In this document: positions 20,401 to 30,528 of the stretch, one piece after another
How the letters are laid out: every line of letters starts with the position of its first letter
Numbering within the stretch: the first letter of the stretch is position 1
Position numbers and translations under genes: made by a program
The notes under the pieces: generated by a model
The model's input: the letters and a program-made list of their open reading frames with translations, nothing else
What the model was told of the DNA's origin: nothing
The model's database searches: none
Assembly (NCBI RefSeq): GCF_000026945.1
Contig: NC_012860.1
Location: forward strand, 310,001 to 374,000
Reading direction: 5' to 3'
Length of the DNA stretch: 64,000 nucleotides
From: Candida dubliniensis CD36
Lineage: Eukaryota > Ascomycota > Pichiomycetes > Serinales > Debaryomycetaceae

Positions 20401-21835
20401 CAATATGCCAAGCAATAATACCAATAATATTGCATCACTGAATTATCAAGCATCAGAAAAACAACTTCATGTATATCGTTTAGGGAATCCAAATAATAAT
20501 TCCACTGAAAATTATAAAAAGGATAATGAAACGACAACTGGAACAAGTACACAACAAGAACCATCTGCCGAAGGCTCTGCTAACAAGCAGGATTTACCTG
20601 GATCCAATATCCAAAATCCCTTATCTGCAACTCAAACTTTGGAGCTCAATCAAAATCACGGACAAGCTTCTGGTATTCAAACTAAGAACGACATCAACAA
20701 TGCTGGAGTCGAAGTTAACCTGAAACTTCAAACAAACTCCATTCATTCTCGTAGCTTGAATGAAATCCCACAACACACTACTAGTAACTCACCAAGGATG
20801 GAGCAGAATATAACGTCGTTGGTACCACCAGGTAACTCGCTACAGATGGTAACCGGTAGGACATCTGGTAGAGGTGAAGAAAGAGATAAGCGCATCGATA
20901 GCAACCAAAACGTATCACAAATAGAAAATCTGATTGTGGATTCTGTGGGCAGGGATATTGCAAGTCCTATTAATGACATGTGCAATCTGAAATATATCCA
21001 TAAGATGGTTGAAAACATCAATAATAAGAAAGATGACATTATTGGTAGAATCGATGCAAAGCGTAATCACAAAAGATTTGTTTTGCAAAATTTTGATTCC
21101 AAGACAAAAAGTTTAATATCTGATTTGGAGAAACGTGGCGGCTCTAAATATGATAAAAGCAAGTTGATTCAAGCTAGAAGTGGAGAAAAGAGTCGTCTAG
21201 CTCAGCATTTAAATGATGAATTTGAAAAACTTCAACTCGAGTATTCCGTTCAGTTACAAAAGTTAGATGAAACTCTTCTGCATTTAAAAAGAAAGGCTGA
21301 AGTGGGAAATGCTACACACATTCAAGTTAACGGTCGAAGTATGGATACCAATTCAGTTTACAATGCAGATTCTCGTGGTGCACAAAGAGGTGAAACAGAT
21401 ATTGCAGGTCAAACCCCAAAAAGAAATCACCTGGTCAATATAACTCCACAGACAAATCAAATGATTTCCCAAAATGGGATTCTGCAACTGTCCCCAGAAT
21501 TAACATCACAAAATCAAGATTATTCAAATAAGATTCATTTCGGTCCACCTATGCAGACATTGCAAGTTCCATCCTCAAAACGTCAAAGGATTACTGGTTT
21601 TCTAGGTATTCAAGTAAACGAAGACGCGTTGAACGTCAGTAATAGCAATCATGGTTTACAGACTAGTATGACACCTATCAACAATAAAATCAAGAGCATA
21701 AGTTTAGATACACTGAACCCAAACGATTGTAAAGATCAGTTGAGAGATTTACAAACTCAGTTCAGTTTAAACGAATACAAAAACAGTGGCACTATGCATG
21801 ATCCAATTGTTTTAGATTTGAGTGATGAAGAGTAA
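17462..21835 (+). CDS. SIZ/PIAS-type E3 SUMO ligase
   Basis: Start taken at the ATG at 17462 (MSTIPPF); the frame is open 13 codons further only via a TTG. The product is 1457 aa. A SAP domain covers about 22-50 (SQLKDVCRSLDLRLSG), which directs PIAS proteins to chromatin. A PINIT domain covers about 118-275. The SP-RING shows Cys328, His330, Cys333 (CDHYMCF), Trp349 and Cys351/Cys354 (WSCPVC), the zinc site that holds the Ubc9-SUMO thioester. Two SUMO-interacting motifs flank a huge disordered tail: IVLLSDDEDD at 414-423 and IVLDLSDEE at the very C-terminus. The tail carries mixed CAA/CAG Gln tracts (about 19680-20020) and a coiled coil near 1190-1280. It is about 1.6 times the length of S. 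cerevisiae Siz1. CTG codons are frequent and should be Ser. It converges on RPB7. Confidence 0.93.
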   Translation: MSTIPPFTSEDYKETIKVWRSFKVSQLKDVCRSLDLRLSGRKQDLIDRGESCLVSKFRSDDHLALHAIRALIFRCLQGEQLPNYQEMIHAIRTGQYQMTTPTLIARNPPTSRLSGIHISDSVPFKGHTLYFKTTPLYLVSRLIHSTPMLLLSNGNRSFLVCYFIFTEDEYKMLQDKTRNYRLYILCGKPNGQRSNSTDNVLIEYPAQTVIYINDHKLSDTYLGIAEKIGTAVPADVTDYMNSPPERNEIKFCHLASGAAYLMYLYIVEVKPAETLIQQVRSWPAIPKNETIKNIKDMSTYDGIQTTKLTLRDPLSYTKLAIPTKSVLCDHYMCFNGLIFIELQRLVETWSCPVCLKTINFNDLRISEYFEEILKNVDAEVDEIIIMQDGSWKVANGDNTNATKKRTESASPEAIVLLSDDEDDILTHEVDANAQLESEEDEEEEENVNNNRVDNILEVEISDTEQNNNQEKLIDSENIQNQDEATDKMEDNNTALSAQQSPQAETNKDATSNMETTFQEDIMPSLPRSGVQEKDTSSGDGIDTEQNLGECQTVQAVDLADSPISVINVTLDPPNESNKERSTESSVPLSNLSSTTRESFPISSSPRSKPPSMITPISPSSAQVASDKSQTSHENSIVSNHLSRTSSPDFAALPLSLTSVNNNHDENRTSQSPNVNKADMLNNQDGNNSQAASDSANTPSLSTIAVSAENESGQQDANKIRNKDEEIRRLAQALYYQRQIIHQQLPLIQRQALLQQQQQLEQQQQLERQRQQQRLLQQQQQQQRCLLQQQQQQQQQQQPPQQYPHHPQQRPQQQHLSPEDQRQYLQLSQLPQFQRLQQLQARQRQQQQQLQPSLQLRSIPQNGIVQIQLNEQQHVNSLPRPADTRVVLRQNVQRSVMTMPSSVHSGMSTFQQQGSVNLNLLRHVPYQLNVRNHSRGLSVDTEPKNISSSDSRLAVVNSVDESDPIEDRPLASLARRSKSTNNMPSNNTNNIASLNYQASEKQLHVYRLGNPNNNSTENYKKDNETTTGTSTQQEPSAEGSANKQDLPGSNIQNPLSATQTLELNQNHGQASGIQTKNDINNAGVEVNLKLQTNSIHSRSLNEIPQHTTSNSPRMEQNITSLVPPGNSLQMVTGRTSGRGEERDKRIDSNQNVSQIENLIVDSVGRDIASPINDMCNLKYIHKMVENINNKKDDIIGRIDAKRNHKRFVLQNFDSKTKSLISDLEKRGGSKYDKSKLIQARSGEKSRLAQHLNDEFEKLQLEYSVQLQKLDETLLHLKRKAEVGNATHIQVNGRSMDTNSVYNADSRGAQRGETDIAGQTPKRNHLVNITPQTNQMISQNGILQLSPELTSQNQDYSNKIHFGPPMQTLQVPSSKRQRITGFLGIQVNEDALNVSNSNHGLQTSMTPINNKIKSISLDTLNPNDCKDQLRDLQTQFSLNEYKNSGTMHDPIVLDLSDEE
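19680..20020 (+). repeat. Poly-Gln-coding CAA/CAG tract in the SUMO ligase gene
   Basis: The stretch is imperfect CAA/CAG/CTT-rich sequence encoding Gln with Leu, Pro, His and Arg interruptions (for example QQQQRCLLQQQ). Mixed codons make slippage less likely than in a pure repeat, but length variation between alleles is expected. The Thr/Ser frame on the same strand and the Val frame on the other strand are its shadows. Confidence 0.8.
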
Positions 21836-21979
21836 AGAAGCACAAGATATTATTATCAAGAGTTCACCTGTTTTTGTTAGTATTATTTTTCTTTTTCTAT
21901 TCAAGTATTATTTTCCAATTACCCGTTATTACTTTAGTTGTAATATTAATATACAAATTTTTATACATGCACAGCTCTA

Positions 21980-22501
21980 TTACATAGGACTTGGTCCCAA
22001 ATAGTCTTCCTTTATACTTCCTATTGCGTAGATCTCATTGACATCAGTCCTTGTACCAACAATCTTCAATCTAACCCTCGATCCTTTTTCAATATTTTCA
22101 TCAGGACTCACGTAGGCGGGAGGATTTGCTGATGGATTGAATTTCATATCTGAAGGTATCAAGTGTGTACTAACAAACACTGATAATGGACCAACATCAG
22201 CGAAAAATCCCATTTTATTGACGGTGGTGACAACTGCATCCACCACTTCACCTTTAAATGGTTTCCATACAACAGCTCTATATTTGACTTCAAACTCGGC
22301 CATCCCAGTACTTGGAATTATTCTTCCCTTACCAACATCTATATTCATTGAATCCAAAACACACACAATATATCCAAATTGACCCGTACATGTTCCCTCT
22401 ACATCACTTAATAGTTTCTCTCTTAAATACTGGTCCATTTGTGGTCCAAAAAAAGATGGATGTAAAGTTAAATTTAATGACAAGTCTTTTAAGAAGAACA
22501 T
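21980..22501 (-). CDS. RPB7: RNA polymerase II subunit Rpb7
   Basis: The 173 aa protein is the larger part of the Rpb4/Rpb7 stalk that contacts emerging RNA and initiation and termination factors. It starts [20 protein letters not shown], the conserved tip domain (1-80), followed by the S1/OB-fold domain (about 82-165: [33 protein letters not shown]). The end, [13 protein letters not shown], is close to the family norm; S. cerevisiae Rpb7 has 171 aa. Its 3' end is 144 bases from the stop of the SUMO ligase (convergent). Its start is divergent from MRPL23. Confidence 0.97.
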   Translation of the reverse strand: MFFLKDLSLNLTLHPSFFGPQMDQYLREKLLSDVEGTCTGQFGYIVCVLDSMNIDVGKGRIIPSTGMAEFEVKYRAVVWKPFKGEVVDAVVTTVNKMGFFADVGPLSVFVSTHLIPSDMKFNPSANPPAYVSPDENIEKGSRVRLKIVGTRTDVNEIYAIGSIKEDYLGPSPM

Positions 22502-22986
22502 TTTGTTGTAGTTGTTGTTGATATGAATTGAATTAAAAATTGAAATTGAAAAAAATAAAGGTCTTTCCCACAGATTATAATCTATACCAAGATTTCGGTG
22601 GCAGTGATTGAAATAAAATATATATATATATATATGTATAATACAAGTAAATCAACTAATAAACGATTGGTTGATATGTTAATGCCCAATATATTTGTCC
22701 CCTCCACAAAAAAGTCAAAACAGTTCCCGATTCTTCTTCAAACGAGTGAGAAAGTGATAAGTTTGAATTATTTGATTATTTACTTTTCTGGTTTTGACTT
22801 GTTGAGTAAAGGTTGGAAAAAAAAAAAAAATTGTGAGAAATTCTTTCACATCATTTTTTTGCTCTAAATTACACGACCACATTCAAAATTACAAACTAAA
22901 AACGATAAATAGTTGATCGAAAAATTTTCAAAGCGTACTGAAACGAGTGTGAAGTAAGTGTATAATACTACGAATCCAACAATAAC
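22502..22986. promoter_or_regulatory. Divergent promoter of RPB7 (-) and MRPL23 (+)
   Basis: The 485-base shared control region contains a (TA)n stretch at 22618-22635, an A-run at 22817-22830 and GAAAAATTTTC at 22919-22929, 58 bases from the MRPL23 start. The last matches the AAAAATTTT growth/ribosome-biogenesis element known to mark mitochondrial ribosomal protein promoters in C. albicans. Confidence 0.5.
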
Positions 22987-23517
22987 ATGTCGCAAAGAAT
23001 TGGTATTACAGCTTCAGCCCTTACAAGAGTATGGCATCATGTTGATGTTGCTGCTGATAACAGATCTTTAGGTCGTTTGGCATCGAGTATAGCAATAACA
23101 TTAATGGGGAAACACAAACCAACATACACACCAAACAGAGATCATGGTGATTATGTGGTGGTCACAAATTGTGCCCATCTTAAAGTTACTGGTAACAAAT
23201 TGAAAGAGAAAACATATTGGAGTCATACTACTCGTCCAGGTACTTTGAAACTTGTTCCAATGGAAAGAATGATTGATAATAAAGGTTATGGTGAAATTAT
23301 TAGAAGAGCAGTAAAGGGGATGATTCCAAAAAATAAGCATAGACTTGTTAGAATGGATAGACTAAAACTTTTCGATGGAGATGACCATCCATATAAGGAT
23401 AATTTGATTGCTTTCGCTGATGAAAACCCTGATATGAGAAACAAACTTGCCGAATTAGAAAAGAATGAAAAGAATAGAGCTGAATTGAGAGAAAAGTATT
23501 TATTTCATCAACAATAA
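22987..23517 (+). CDS. MRPL23: Mitochondrial large-subunit ribosomal protein uL13m
   Basis: The 176 aa protein belongs to the uL13 family. Diagnostic stretches are WHHVDVAADNRSLGRLAS, GKHKPTYTPNRDHGDYVVV and KTYWSHTTRPGTLK, followed by RAVKGMIPKN, which lines the rRNA-binding face. The bacterial-type (not cytosolic eukaryotic) sequence and its similarity to yeast MrpL23 (163 aa) place it in the mitochondrial ribosome. There is no obvious cleavable presequence, as in the yeast orthologue. It is divergent from RPB7 and convergent with RPB2 (191-base gap). Confidence 0.95.
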   Translation: MSQRIGITASALTRVWHHVDVAADNRSLGRLASSIAITLMGKHKPTYTPNRDHGDYVVVTNCAHLKVTGNKLKEKTYWSHTTRPGTLKLVPMERMIDNKGYGEIIRRAVKGMIPKNKHRLVRMDRLKLFDGDDHPYKDNLIAFADENPDMRNKLAELEKNEKNRAELREKYLFHQQ

Positions 23518-23708
23518 ATCATATCACTTTTCAAGTTTATCATGTAAATAGAAAAATACAAAGATGATTTATAAATGATATTTATTAAAAGTACAACTGT
23601 AATATTTAAATAACTTTCTGCTTTATTTTTTTTTTTTTTCTTTTCTTAATATGTAAGATTTGGTTATCTTATATCGTTTTTTTATTTGTTAAAAACACTC
23701 CAATATAA

Positions 23709-26700
23709 TTAAACACGTATACCAGACACAGATCTTTCCGTATACAATCTGGGTGATATATTCATAGCCATCAATTCCTGGAATAATAACTTGGCAGCAT
23801 ATGGAATGTGAATTTGGTAAATGTTGGTTTTATTCTTACAGGATCGACATTCAAATTGATTCTTTTTCAAATTGGCAATCACAGACATCAAGCCACACAT
23901 TCCACATACATGTACTCTAAAGGCATCAGAAGCCTCCATCAATCTTTCTTTCAAGAATCCTGCAGCACCATGAGCAATCATACAGTCTCTTTCCATCTCA
24001 CCGAAACGCAACCCACCATCTCTAGATCTACCTTCTACTGGTTGTCTTGTCAAAACTTGCACTGGGCCTCTTGCTCTAGCGTGAATCTTGTCGTCGACCA
24101 TGTGTCTCAATCTTTGATAATAAGTAGGTCCAAAGAACACTTGAGCCATCAATTTTTTACCTGTGTGACCATTATACATAACTTCAAATCCTCTAGATTG
24201 GTATCCGTGATCTCTTAACAATGTAGAAATCTGTTCGGTTGTAACATCAGTAAATGGTGAAGCATCCCCTTCGAAACCAGATAATGACGACACTTTTGAC
24301 AATAAACATTCAATCAAATGTGCAACCGTCATACGAGATGGAATAGCATGAGGGTTGATAATTAAATCTGGAACAATACCTTCGGCTGTAAAAGGCATAT
24401 CTTCATGTCTATATGTCACACCAATAGTACCTTTTTGACCGTGTCTCGAGGCAAACTTATCCCCAATTTGTGGAACTTTAGTTGTTCTCATTCTTACTTT
24501 TACAAATTTAGCCCCATCACCATTGGTAGTCAATAAGACTTGATCAACAATACCAGATTCTGTACTTCTTAATGGTGTGGAAGCATCTCTCTTGGTATGA
24601 TATTGTGTTCTTTGACCCAACTCTTCAGCATCGGCCGGTATAGGAGTGGTCTTACCAATAATTATATCTTCACCACTGACTCTCACTCCAGGAGCAATTA
24701 ACCCATCTTCGTCTAATTTCTCATATGTACCATGTTTCAACCTCAAAGTGTCAGATCTAGTAGGTTTTTCAAAAGTTTCAAGTGCCTTCATACCTTGTCT
24801 TTTCTCTATATCCATATAAGATCGGAAAAACAACGATCTGAACAACCCTCTATCAATGGATGATTGGTTCATAATCATGGAATCTTCTTGATTGTAACCG
24901 GAATAACATGCAATGGCAACAATAGCATTTTGACCAGCTGGAAGTTCACGGAACTTCAAATACTCCATTGATCTTGTCGTACCTAATGGTTTCTGTGGAT
25001 AATACAAGATATTTGCCATGGTGTCCATTCTTACAGAATAATTGGTCAAAAACACCCCCATGGCTTGCTTACCCATCGCAGATTGATAAGTATTACGTGG
25101 CGATTGATTATGATCTGGGAACGGAATAATTGAAGCAGCAACACCCAATATCATGGATGGGTGAATTTCACAATGGGTGTATGTGTGAGTGCTACCACTA
25201 GTAGTTGGTTTAATTCTTTTACCTGGGTCGAGTTCTTGTTCTTCCAATTGTATTTTTTGTTGTTCAGATTCTGATACACTATCTTTAGAAGCCTTTACAT
25301 CATCTGGTGTCATAGCAATCATTATCGTTTCTTCTTCTTCTGCATCCACATATTCAACAATACCATCGGCAACTAAAGAAGACCAAGTGTATCTTGTATT
25401 GTCATAATCTTCATCATCTTCATCCAATTCATCTGATCTCAACAATTGTTTAATGTGTTCTTTGGTGATCTTCAATTCCCCTTTGGTTTCAGACTCTGGA
25501 TTATCGTCAACAATGAAAAGTGGACGGTAAACACGACCAGCATCAGTGAAGATTTTGAATTCTTTTTCTCTAATATCTCTAATGATTGATACTTCTGGAG
25601 ACAAATCACCACTTCTTCTTAATTCACGCATGAAATCAACTAATGCTGCTGGATCTCTATGAACACCGACCCAAACACCATTGACAAACACTCTAGTTGA
25701 ATCAGGAGCATTTGAAGGAACATAATCTTCCAACACTTCCAAACCATAATCTCTTAAAAACCCTAAAATTGGTTCTGAAGGAGTACCAACAGAAATACAT
25801 GTCATTAATGACAAGTTCTTGACTAACCCACACGCTTGACCTTCTGGAGTTTCTGCGGGACACACCAACCCCCAATGGGTATTGTGCAACTGTCTTGGTT
25901 TGGCAATCTTACCATCTCTTCCAATTGGAGTATTTGTTCTTCTTAAATGCGACAAAGTAGATGAGTATGTATAACGATTTAAAACTTGGGAAACACCAGC
26001 TCTAGAACTCATGGCTTTTCTTTGTTCACCCCAGTTACCAGTAGCCAACGAGTATCTTAACCCATCAGTGATTGTCTGTGATTTGACTGCCAAAGTGACA
26101 TTAAAGTCTCCACCATTTTCAACACATCTTTGCATATAATTATAGATATCTTTAGTCAATTTTTTGAATAAAATACGGAACAAGTTTGCCAATAAGGGAC
26201 CTGCCAAATCCAATCTTTTTTTACCAAAATGATCTCTATCATCAGGTTCTTTTCTTTCCAAGGCACATAATAACAATCTATTCACCATATAACCTAAAAA
26301 GAACGCCTTTCTAGTTTCAAATCCTTCTTCTTGAGTGATGTTTGGTAATAATTCCTTTTGAAGAATATCCTTGGCATATTGAATACGTTTTTCTCTTCTA
26401 ATACCCAATACCCCTCTTCTACCAATAAAATCAAGGGCAACCTCACGTTCTTGAATAACAAACCCTTCTTCAACACAAGGCTTCAACATTTCCAACATTT
26501 GCCAATCATTGGCATCATAACATATATGTTCCAAAATATCCCCATCAGGAACAACCCCTAAAGCTCTAAATACAATCACAATAGGAATATCTTCTTTAAT
26601 ATATGGTAAAGTTGCTTTAATGGTTCTTCCAGAAACTCCCTTTTCATCTCTACCGTATAATTTAATTTGCATTGAAGAAATTAATCTGGATCCCTTTTCA

Positions 26701-27413
26701 ATAGCTGATCTGATTTCAGCAACATGAGATATAGGTGATGGGGCAGCTTTTTTAAATACTTGAACAATATTGGCTGCACTTCTTTCTTGAGCAATTAAAA
26801 CTTTTTCTGACCCATTAATGACAAAATATCCACCCATATCATAAGGACATTCTTTCAATTCATAAAACTCATGTTCAGCCAAATCTCTTAACATACAAAA
26901 CTTTGATCTCAACATGATAGGAACTTTACCCAAGAAAACTTTAGTTTCAGTATCTTTATCGGGTTCTTCTTGAATCCATTCTAATTCATTATCTTTCCGT
27001 TTATTATCATCAGATTTGAAAACTTTACTAGTCATATCAACATATAATGGTGAAGAATATGTCAAATTACGAAGTCTAGCTTCTTGAGGGAAAACTGCAT
27101 GAGTCGAACCATCACCTTCAGTTTGTGATGGTTTAGAAATATAAATTTTCCCAAATGTAATTTCATAACGTTTATTTTCATGATCTTTTTCAGAAGTATG
27201 TTGAGCTGGTTGATCTAAAATTAAATGAGAATCTTCCCACACTAATTCTTGAATACTGGTTTCAACAAATTCATCAAATGAATCAAGTTGTTGAGATACC
27301 AATCCTTTTTCTTGAAAAAATGAAGTAATAACCGTCCAACAATCTTCTTGAGTAATAGGTTCATCTATACTATCGTATTGATATGGATCAGCCATAGATT
27401 CATCAGCAGACAT
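23709..27413 (-). CDS. RPB2: RNA polymerase II second-largest subunit Rpb2
   Basis: I start at the ATG at 27413 ([12 protein letters not shown]); the frame is open 20 codons further only from a TTG, giving an implausible Pro-rich head. The product is 1234 aa against 1224 in S. cerevisiae, and nearly every block matches: [50 protein letters not shown], the fork-loop [40 protein letters not shown], the hybrid-binding [15 protein letters not shown], and the C-terminal anchor with the zinc site CGMCGLM...CRSC. It forms one side of the catalytic cleft. A low-conservation acidic insert (about 735-800, [11 protein letters not shown]) is the usual variable loop. It is divergent from MRP20 with only 288 bases between starts. 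Confidence 0.98.
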   Translation of the reverse strand: MSADESMADPYQYDSIDEPITQEDCWTVITSFFQEKGLVSQQLDSFDEFVETSIQELVWEDSHLILDQPAQHTSEKDHENKRYEITFGKIYISKPSQTEGDGSTHAVFPQEARLRNLTYSSPLYVDMTSKVFKSDDNKRKDNELEWIQEEPDKDTETKVFLGKVPIMLRSKFCMLRDLAEHEFYELKECPYDMGGYFVINGSEKVLIAQERSAANIVQVFKKAAPSPISHVAEIRSAIEKGSRLISSMQIKLYGRDEKGVSGRTIKATLPYIKEDIPIVIVFRALGVVPDGDILEHICYDANDWQMLEMLKPCVEEGFVIQEREVALDFIGRRGVLGIRREKRIQYAKDILQKELLPNITQEEGFETRKAFFLGYMVNRLLLCALERKEPDDRDHFGKKRLDLAGPLLANLFRILFKKLTKDIYNYMQRCVENGGDFNVTLAVKSQTITDGLRYSLATGNWGEQRKAMSSRAGVSQVLNRYTYSSTLSHLRRTNTPIGRDGKIAKPRQLHNTHWGLVCPAETPEGQACGLVKNLSLMTCISVGTPSEPILGFLRDYGLEVLEDYVPSNAPDSTRVFVNGVWVGVHRDPAALVDFMRELRRSGDLSPEVSIIRDIREKEFKIFTDAGRVYRPLFIVDDNPESETKGELKITKEHIKQLLRSDELDEDDEDYDNTRYTWSSLVADGIVEYVDAEEEETIMIAMTPDDVKASKDSVSESEQQKIQLEEQELDPGKRIKPTTSGSTHTYTHCEIHPSMILGVAASIIPFPDHNQSPRNTYQSAMGKQAMGVFLTNYSVRMDTMANILYYPQKPLGTTRSMEYLKFRELPAGQNAIVAIACYSGYNQEDSMIMNQSSIDRGLFRSLFFRSYMDIEKRQGMKALETFEKPTRSDTLRLKHGTYEKLDEDGLIAPGVRVSGEDIIIGKTTPIPADAEELGQRTQYHTKRDASTPLRSTESGIVDQVLLTTNGDGAKFVKVRMRTTKVPQIGDKFASRHGQKGTIGVTYRHEDMPFTAEGIVPDLIINPHAIPSRMTVAHLIECLLSKVSSLSGFEGDASPFTDVTTEQISTLLRDHGYQSRGFEVMYNGHTGKKLMAQVFFGPTYYQRLRHMVDDKIHARARGPVQVLTRQPVEGRSRDGGLRFGEMERDCMIAHGAAGFLKERLMEASDAFRVHVCGMCGLMSVIANLKKNQFECRSCKNKTNIYQIHIPYAAKLLFQELMAMNISPRLYTERSVSGIRV

Positions 27414-27701
27414 GATTGATGAGAATGTGTGATTTAGGGGAGGGGAAGGAGGAGGAGGAGGGTTGAAAGGCAAATATGAACTTAGTTGGGTCTTCCTTTT
27501 TTTTTTTTTTCGATTATTAATTTGTTTATTAGTGAAATTTTTCTTTTGAGTTGTTGTTGTTGTTGTTGAACATAATCACACGACCATCATATAATATCAG
27601 AAAGAACAAAACCAGAAAAGAAAAATTTTTTAATACTGGTACTGGTGCTTACTCTATCTACATTCATAATTCTATAATTCCAATAATTCCCCTTAAAAAG
27701 C
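27414..27701. promoter_or_regulatory. Divergent promoter of RPB2 (-) and MRP20 (+)
   Basis: The 288-base shared region contains GAAAAATTTTTT at 27620-27631 (about 70 bases before MRP20), a T-run at 27498-27510 and a GTT repeat near 27550-27567. The AAAAATTTTT element is the same type as in the RPB7-MRPL23 promoter. Confidence 0.5.
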
Positions 27702-28583
27702 ATGGAAGGAAATATTAGAAGCAGTAGATTGGTTGCTTCTATTTGGAAGTCATTTACTAGAAATTTACATTATAAACCATTACCACCAAATAAATATCCT
27801 AAAGTTAATGTTAATGATGTTGATTTAAATCCACCAAGATATGGGTTCAGAAGAATTAGACCACCAATTATAGCACAATCACCAACTAAAACGTTATTTC
27901 CCAGTGTTGAAATAGCCAAAAAATATATTGAAGAAGGGAAAAGAGTACCTAATAGATTTATGGATCAATTTGGTTCTGATCATGCCCGTAAAGAATTTGA
28001 AGAATTTCAAGAGAAATTAGCATTAGAAGAACCACATTTTAAAATTGGTGGTAAACAAATTTATTTCCCTCAGGGGAGAATTTGTTTATTAAGATCTAAT
28101 GCTAAACATACTCCATATCAAGCAAAATTTTTGGTTCCTAAAAGTATGAATAAAATGGATTTAAGAGATTATTTATGGCATATATATGGATTAAGAGCAT
28201 TGAATATTACGGTTCAATTACAACCAGCAAGATGGAAAAGAAGTCCTTATGGTCTTGGACGTTATAGATCTCCTCAATTAAAGAAAATGACGGTTGATAT
28301 GATGGAACCATTTATTTGGCCAGAAGTTCCTCAAGAAAAACTTGATCTTCTCAAGATTCAAAAAGATAATAGTTTGAAAACAGTTCAACAAAATACTGCT
28401 GTTGGTTCTGATAAATTTAAACCTTTGGATGTTTATGATGGAATGTATAAAGAAAAAGTCCAACCACAAAGACTTGTTTCAGAAAAATTCAAACGTAAAG
28501 CTGAGAAGAATATTAAATTATATAATAAAATTGTACAATCTAGACTGGATAGAAAACTGCTTGAAAAGTATTTGGGATTATAA
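27702..28583 (+). CDS. MRP20: Mitochondrial large-subunit ribosomal protein uL23m
   Basis: The 293 aa protein resembles yeast Mrp20 (263 aa), the uL23 protein at the polypeptide exit tunnel. The N-terminus is basic and acid-poor (RSSRLVASIWKSFTRN), as expected for a mitochondrial presequence. The uL23 core spans about 125-205: GKQIYFPQGRICLLRS, PYQAKFLVPKSMNKMDLRDYL, and YGLRALNITVQLQPARWKR. A basic C-terminal extension follows. It is convergent with the HVA22-type gene. Confidence 0.93.
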   Translation: MEGNIRSSRLVASIWKSFTRNLHYKPLPPNKYPKVNVNDVDLNPPRYGFRRIRPPIIAQSPTKTLFPSVEIAKKYIEEGKRVPNRFMDQFGSDHARKEFEEFQEKLALEEPHFKIGGKQIYFPQGRICLLRSNAKHTPYQAKFLVPKSMNKMDLRDYLWHIYGLRALNITVQLQPARWKRSPYGLGRYRSPQLKKMTVDMMEPFIWPEVPQEKLDLLKIQKDNSLKTVQQNTAVGSDKFKPLDVYDGMYKEKVQPQRLVSEKFKRKAEKNIKLYNKIVQSRLDRKLLEKYLGL

Positions 28584-28934
28584 TAATAAGATAGTACAAA
28601 TTGATTTTAAAGTTGAAATTAATTTTTCATGTAAATAGATGAAAGAAGAAAAGAAAGATATTCAACCACATTTGTATAAAGGGGGTATATATATATATAT
28701 ATACTTGTGTAAAAAAATAAAACCAATTTAAAAAACTATACAAATCCAATTAAACCAAAAACATTAATAACAATAATAGTAATTACAACAACTTAAAAAA
28801 TAGAAATATAAACCAACATGAATCAAAAAAAAAAAAAAATATAACCCTGATAAAAAATCATATTGAATATCTGTATGATTTCATTTTTGAAAGAATAACA
28901 ATAATAAAAAAAAAAAAATTCACCAAATTCTAAC
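28584..28934. other. Convergent intergenic region MRP20 / HVA22-type gene
   Basis: These 351 bases hold a (TA)n at 28686-28704 and A-runs at 28829-28840 and 28909-28918, consistent with bidirectional 3' ends. Nothing else is seen. Confidence 0.5.
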
Positions 28935-30011
28935 TTACCAAAAGAAACCTTTCCTCTTATTTACTTGAGTACTATCTGTGTCAGGAGTAACATTAACAAC
29001 ATCAAATTCATTATCGGCATTATTAGTTTTATTATCAAGTTCATTAATATCCCTGGTATTATTTGTCCCTCCTGTAAATTTATTCTTCATATTCATAACC
29101 ATTACAAAAGAATCCAAAACATTTGAATAATCTGTATTGTTATTACCATTAGTTGTTGTTGTATTATTGTTGTTGTTGTTTCTTTCATTTGGTGATATTT
29201 GATTATTCTTATTAAACAAATATTTTAATCTTTCAATCAGGATAAAATTTAATGGATTAATTGAAAATTTCCTAATACAATCAATATGTTGTTCAATAAA
29301 TGGTTTAATATAACTAAAATATAATAATCCTGCTCCATTAGAAGTGAATTTTTTCCATTCAATAGTATTATCAAAAGTTGAATTGGCATCAACTTCTTGT
29401 TTAATTGATATCATAGGGATAATTAACCAAATATTAAAAATTAATCTAAAAATTGAATAACCAGGTATAATATATTTTAAAAATAAAATATTTTCTAGTA
29501 AAGAAATTATAGCAATGACAATCCAATATATAAACCATTTTTGAATAGAAATTAAATGAATTTGTAATGCTCTTTCATCATTGATACTAATGTTGGAGGA
29601 AGATGATGATGATGATGTTGTTGTTGATGACGATTTATCATTGAGATCAGAATTTGTAGTTCCACTTAAATTTCTATTATAAAGATAATTCAAAGGTACA
29701 GTGAATCCACCAATTTTTAAATTTTGAGATGCAAGGGAATTAGTAACTCTGGTATAATCTTCAAATGCTCTACATGAAGCAAGAACTGGGTATATAGTAG
29801 CTACTGCCACACTAATTGTATAGAAAACATAGATATGTTAGTTTTCAATGTCTTTTCGGTTTCAAATATTAAACTAAAAAACCCCATTGATATCAAAATA
29901 CAATATATATCTTGTTATGTATTTATAACAAGTGGTTGTTGATAACAAGATTTCTAAGTAAAAGTATTGAAGACAATACTAAACGTACCTTAAAGTTGAA
30001 ATAAAACCCAT
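28935..30011 (-). CDS. TB2/DP1/HVA22 (REEP) family membrane protein, spliced
   Basis: The gene is join(28935..29811, 29989..30011) on the minus strand, 299 aa. The long frame begins at a GTG, not an ATG. Reading upstream finds an acceptor ACAATTAG just before 29811, an AACTAAC branch site at 29838-29844, a GTACGT donor at 29983-29988, and a 23-base first exon encoding MGFISTL plus two bases, which continues the frame exactly into SVAVATIYPVLASCRAFEDY. The YPVLASCRA motif and paired hydrophobic hairpins (WFIYWIVIAIISLLENILFL; YSIFRLIFNIWLIIPMI) with the GAGLLYFSYIKPFIEQHID helix are typical of HVA22/REEP proteins that shape tubular ER. It is much longer than Yop1 because of an Asn/Thr-rich C-terminal tail, so it is a family member rather than a plain Yop1 orthologue. 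Confidence 0.85.
29812..29988 (-). other. Intron of the HVA22-type gene
   Basis: The 177-base intron has donor GTACGT, branch site AACTAAC about 26 bases before the acceptor, and an AG acceptor. It lies after only 23 coding bases, the usual 5'-biased position in budding yeasts. Confidence 0.85.
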
Positions 30012-30114
30012 AATAGGAGACTAAAGGGGTTAAGGAAACTAGTAATGATAGTTGAAGTGAAAACAAGATGAATAACTATGTGGTTGATTGATATATATTT
30101 GACTTGACTGTGGC

Positions 30115-30147
<33 letters not shown>

Positions 30148-30528
30148 AAATAAGTAAGTAAGTAGAATAAGGGGGATATATATATATATAATTAATTCGT
30201 TGCTTTTGTGGTTTCAAAAAAGGAGAGCACTTTAAATATAGTCGTTGTAGTAGTAGTAGTAGTGTAGTATCAAAATATAATGGGGTGGGTCGTGTATATT
30301 ATACAAACAACGATAAGATAAGATAAAACTAAAACTAAGCTAAAAAATATGTTATGATTGCCTATACAACTTAAGTAAGCAACATTTTACCTCTTCTATT
30401 TTAAAGTTGGTTTGTAACGTTAATGTCTTTCAATATATAATATCTATATAATTAAAGTAAAATAAAATAAATAAATAAATAAATAAACAAAAAAGTAAGT
30501 AAGTAAGCACCAGAAGTTAAACATCATA
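30012..30528. other. HVA22-type promoter and dehydrogenase 3' region
   Basis: These 517 bases include an uninterrupted A-run of 28 (30115-30142), a (TA)n at 30176-30190, and TAG/TAAA microsatellites (30247-30265, 30468-30488). No gene is visible; the minus-strand frame at 29990-30217 overlaps the first exon and is not coding. Confidence 0.5.

Noticed and set aside
27414..27473. Pro-rich 20-residue extension of Rpb2
   Set aside because: It begins at TTG and lies in the short divergent promoter; Met at 27413 gives a normal length.
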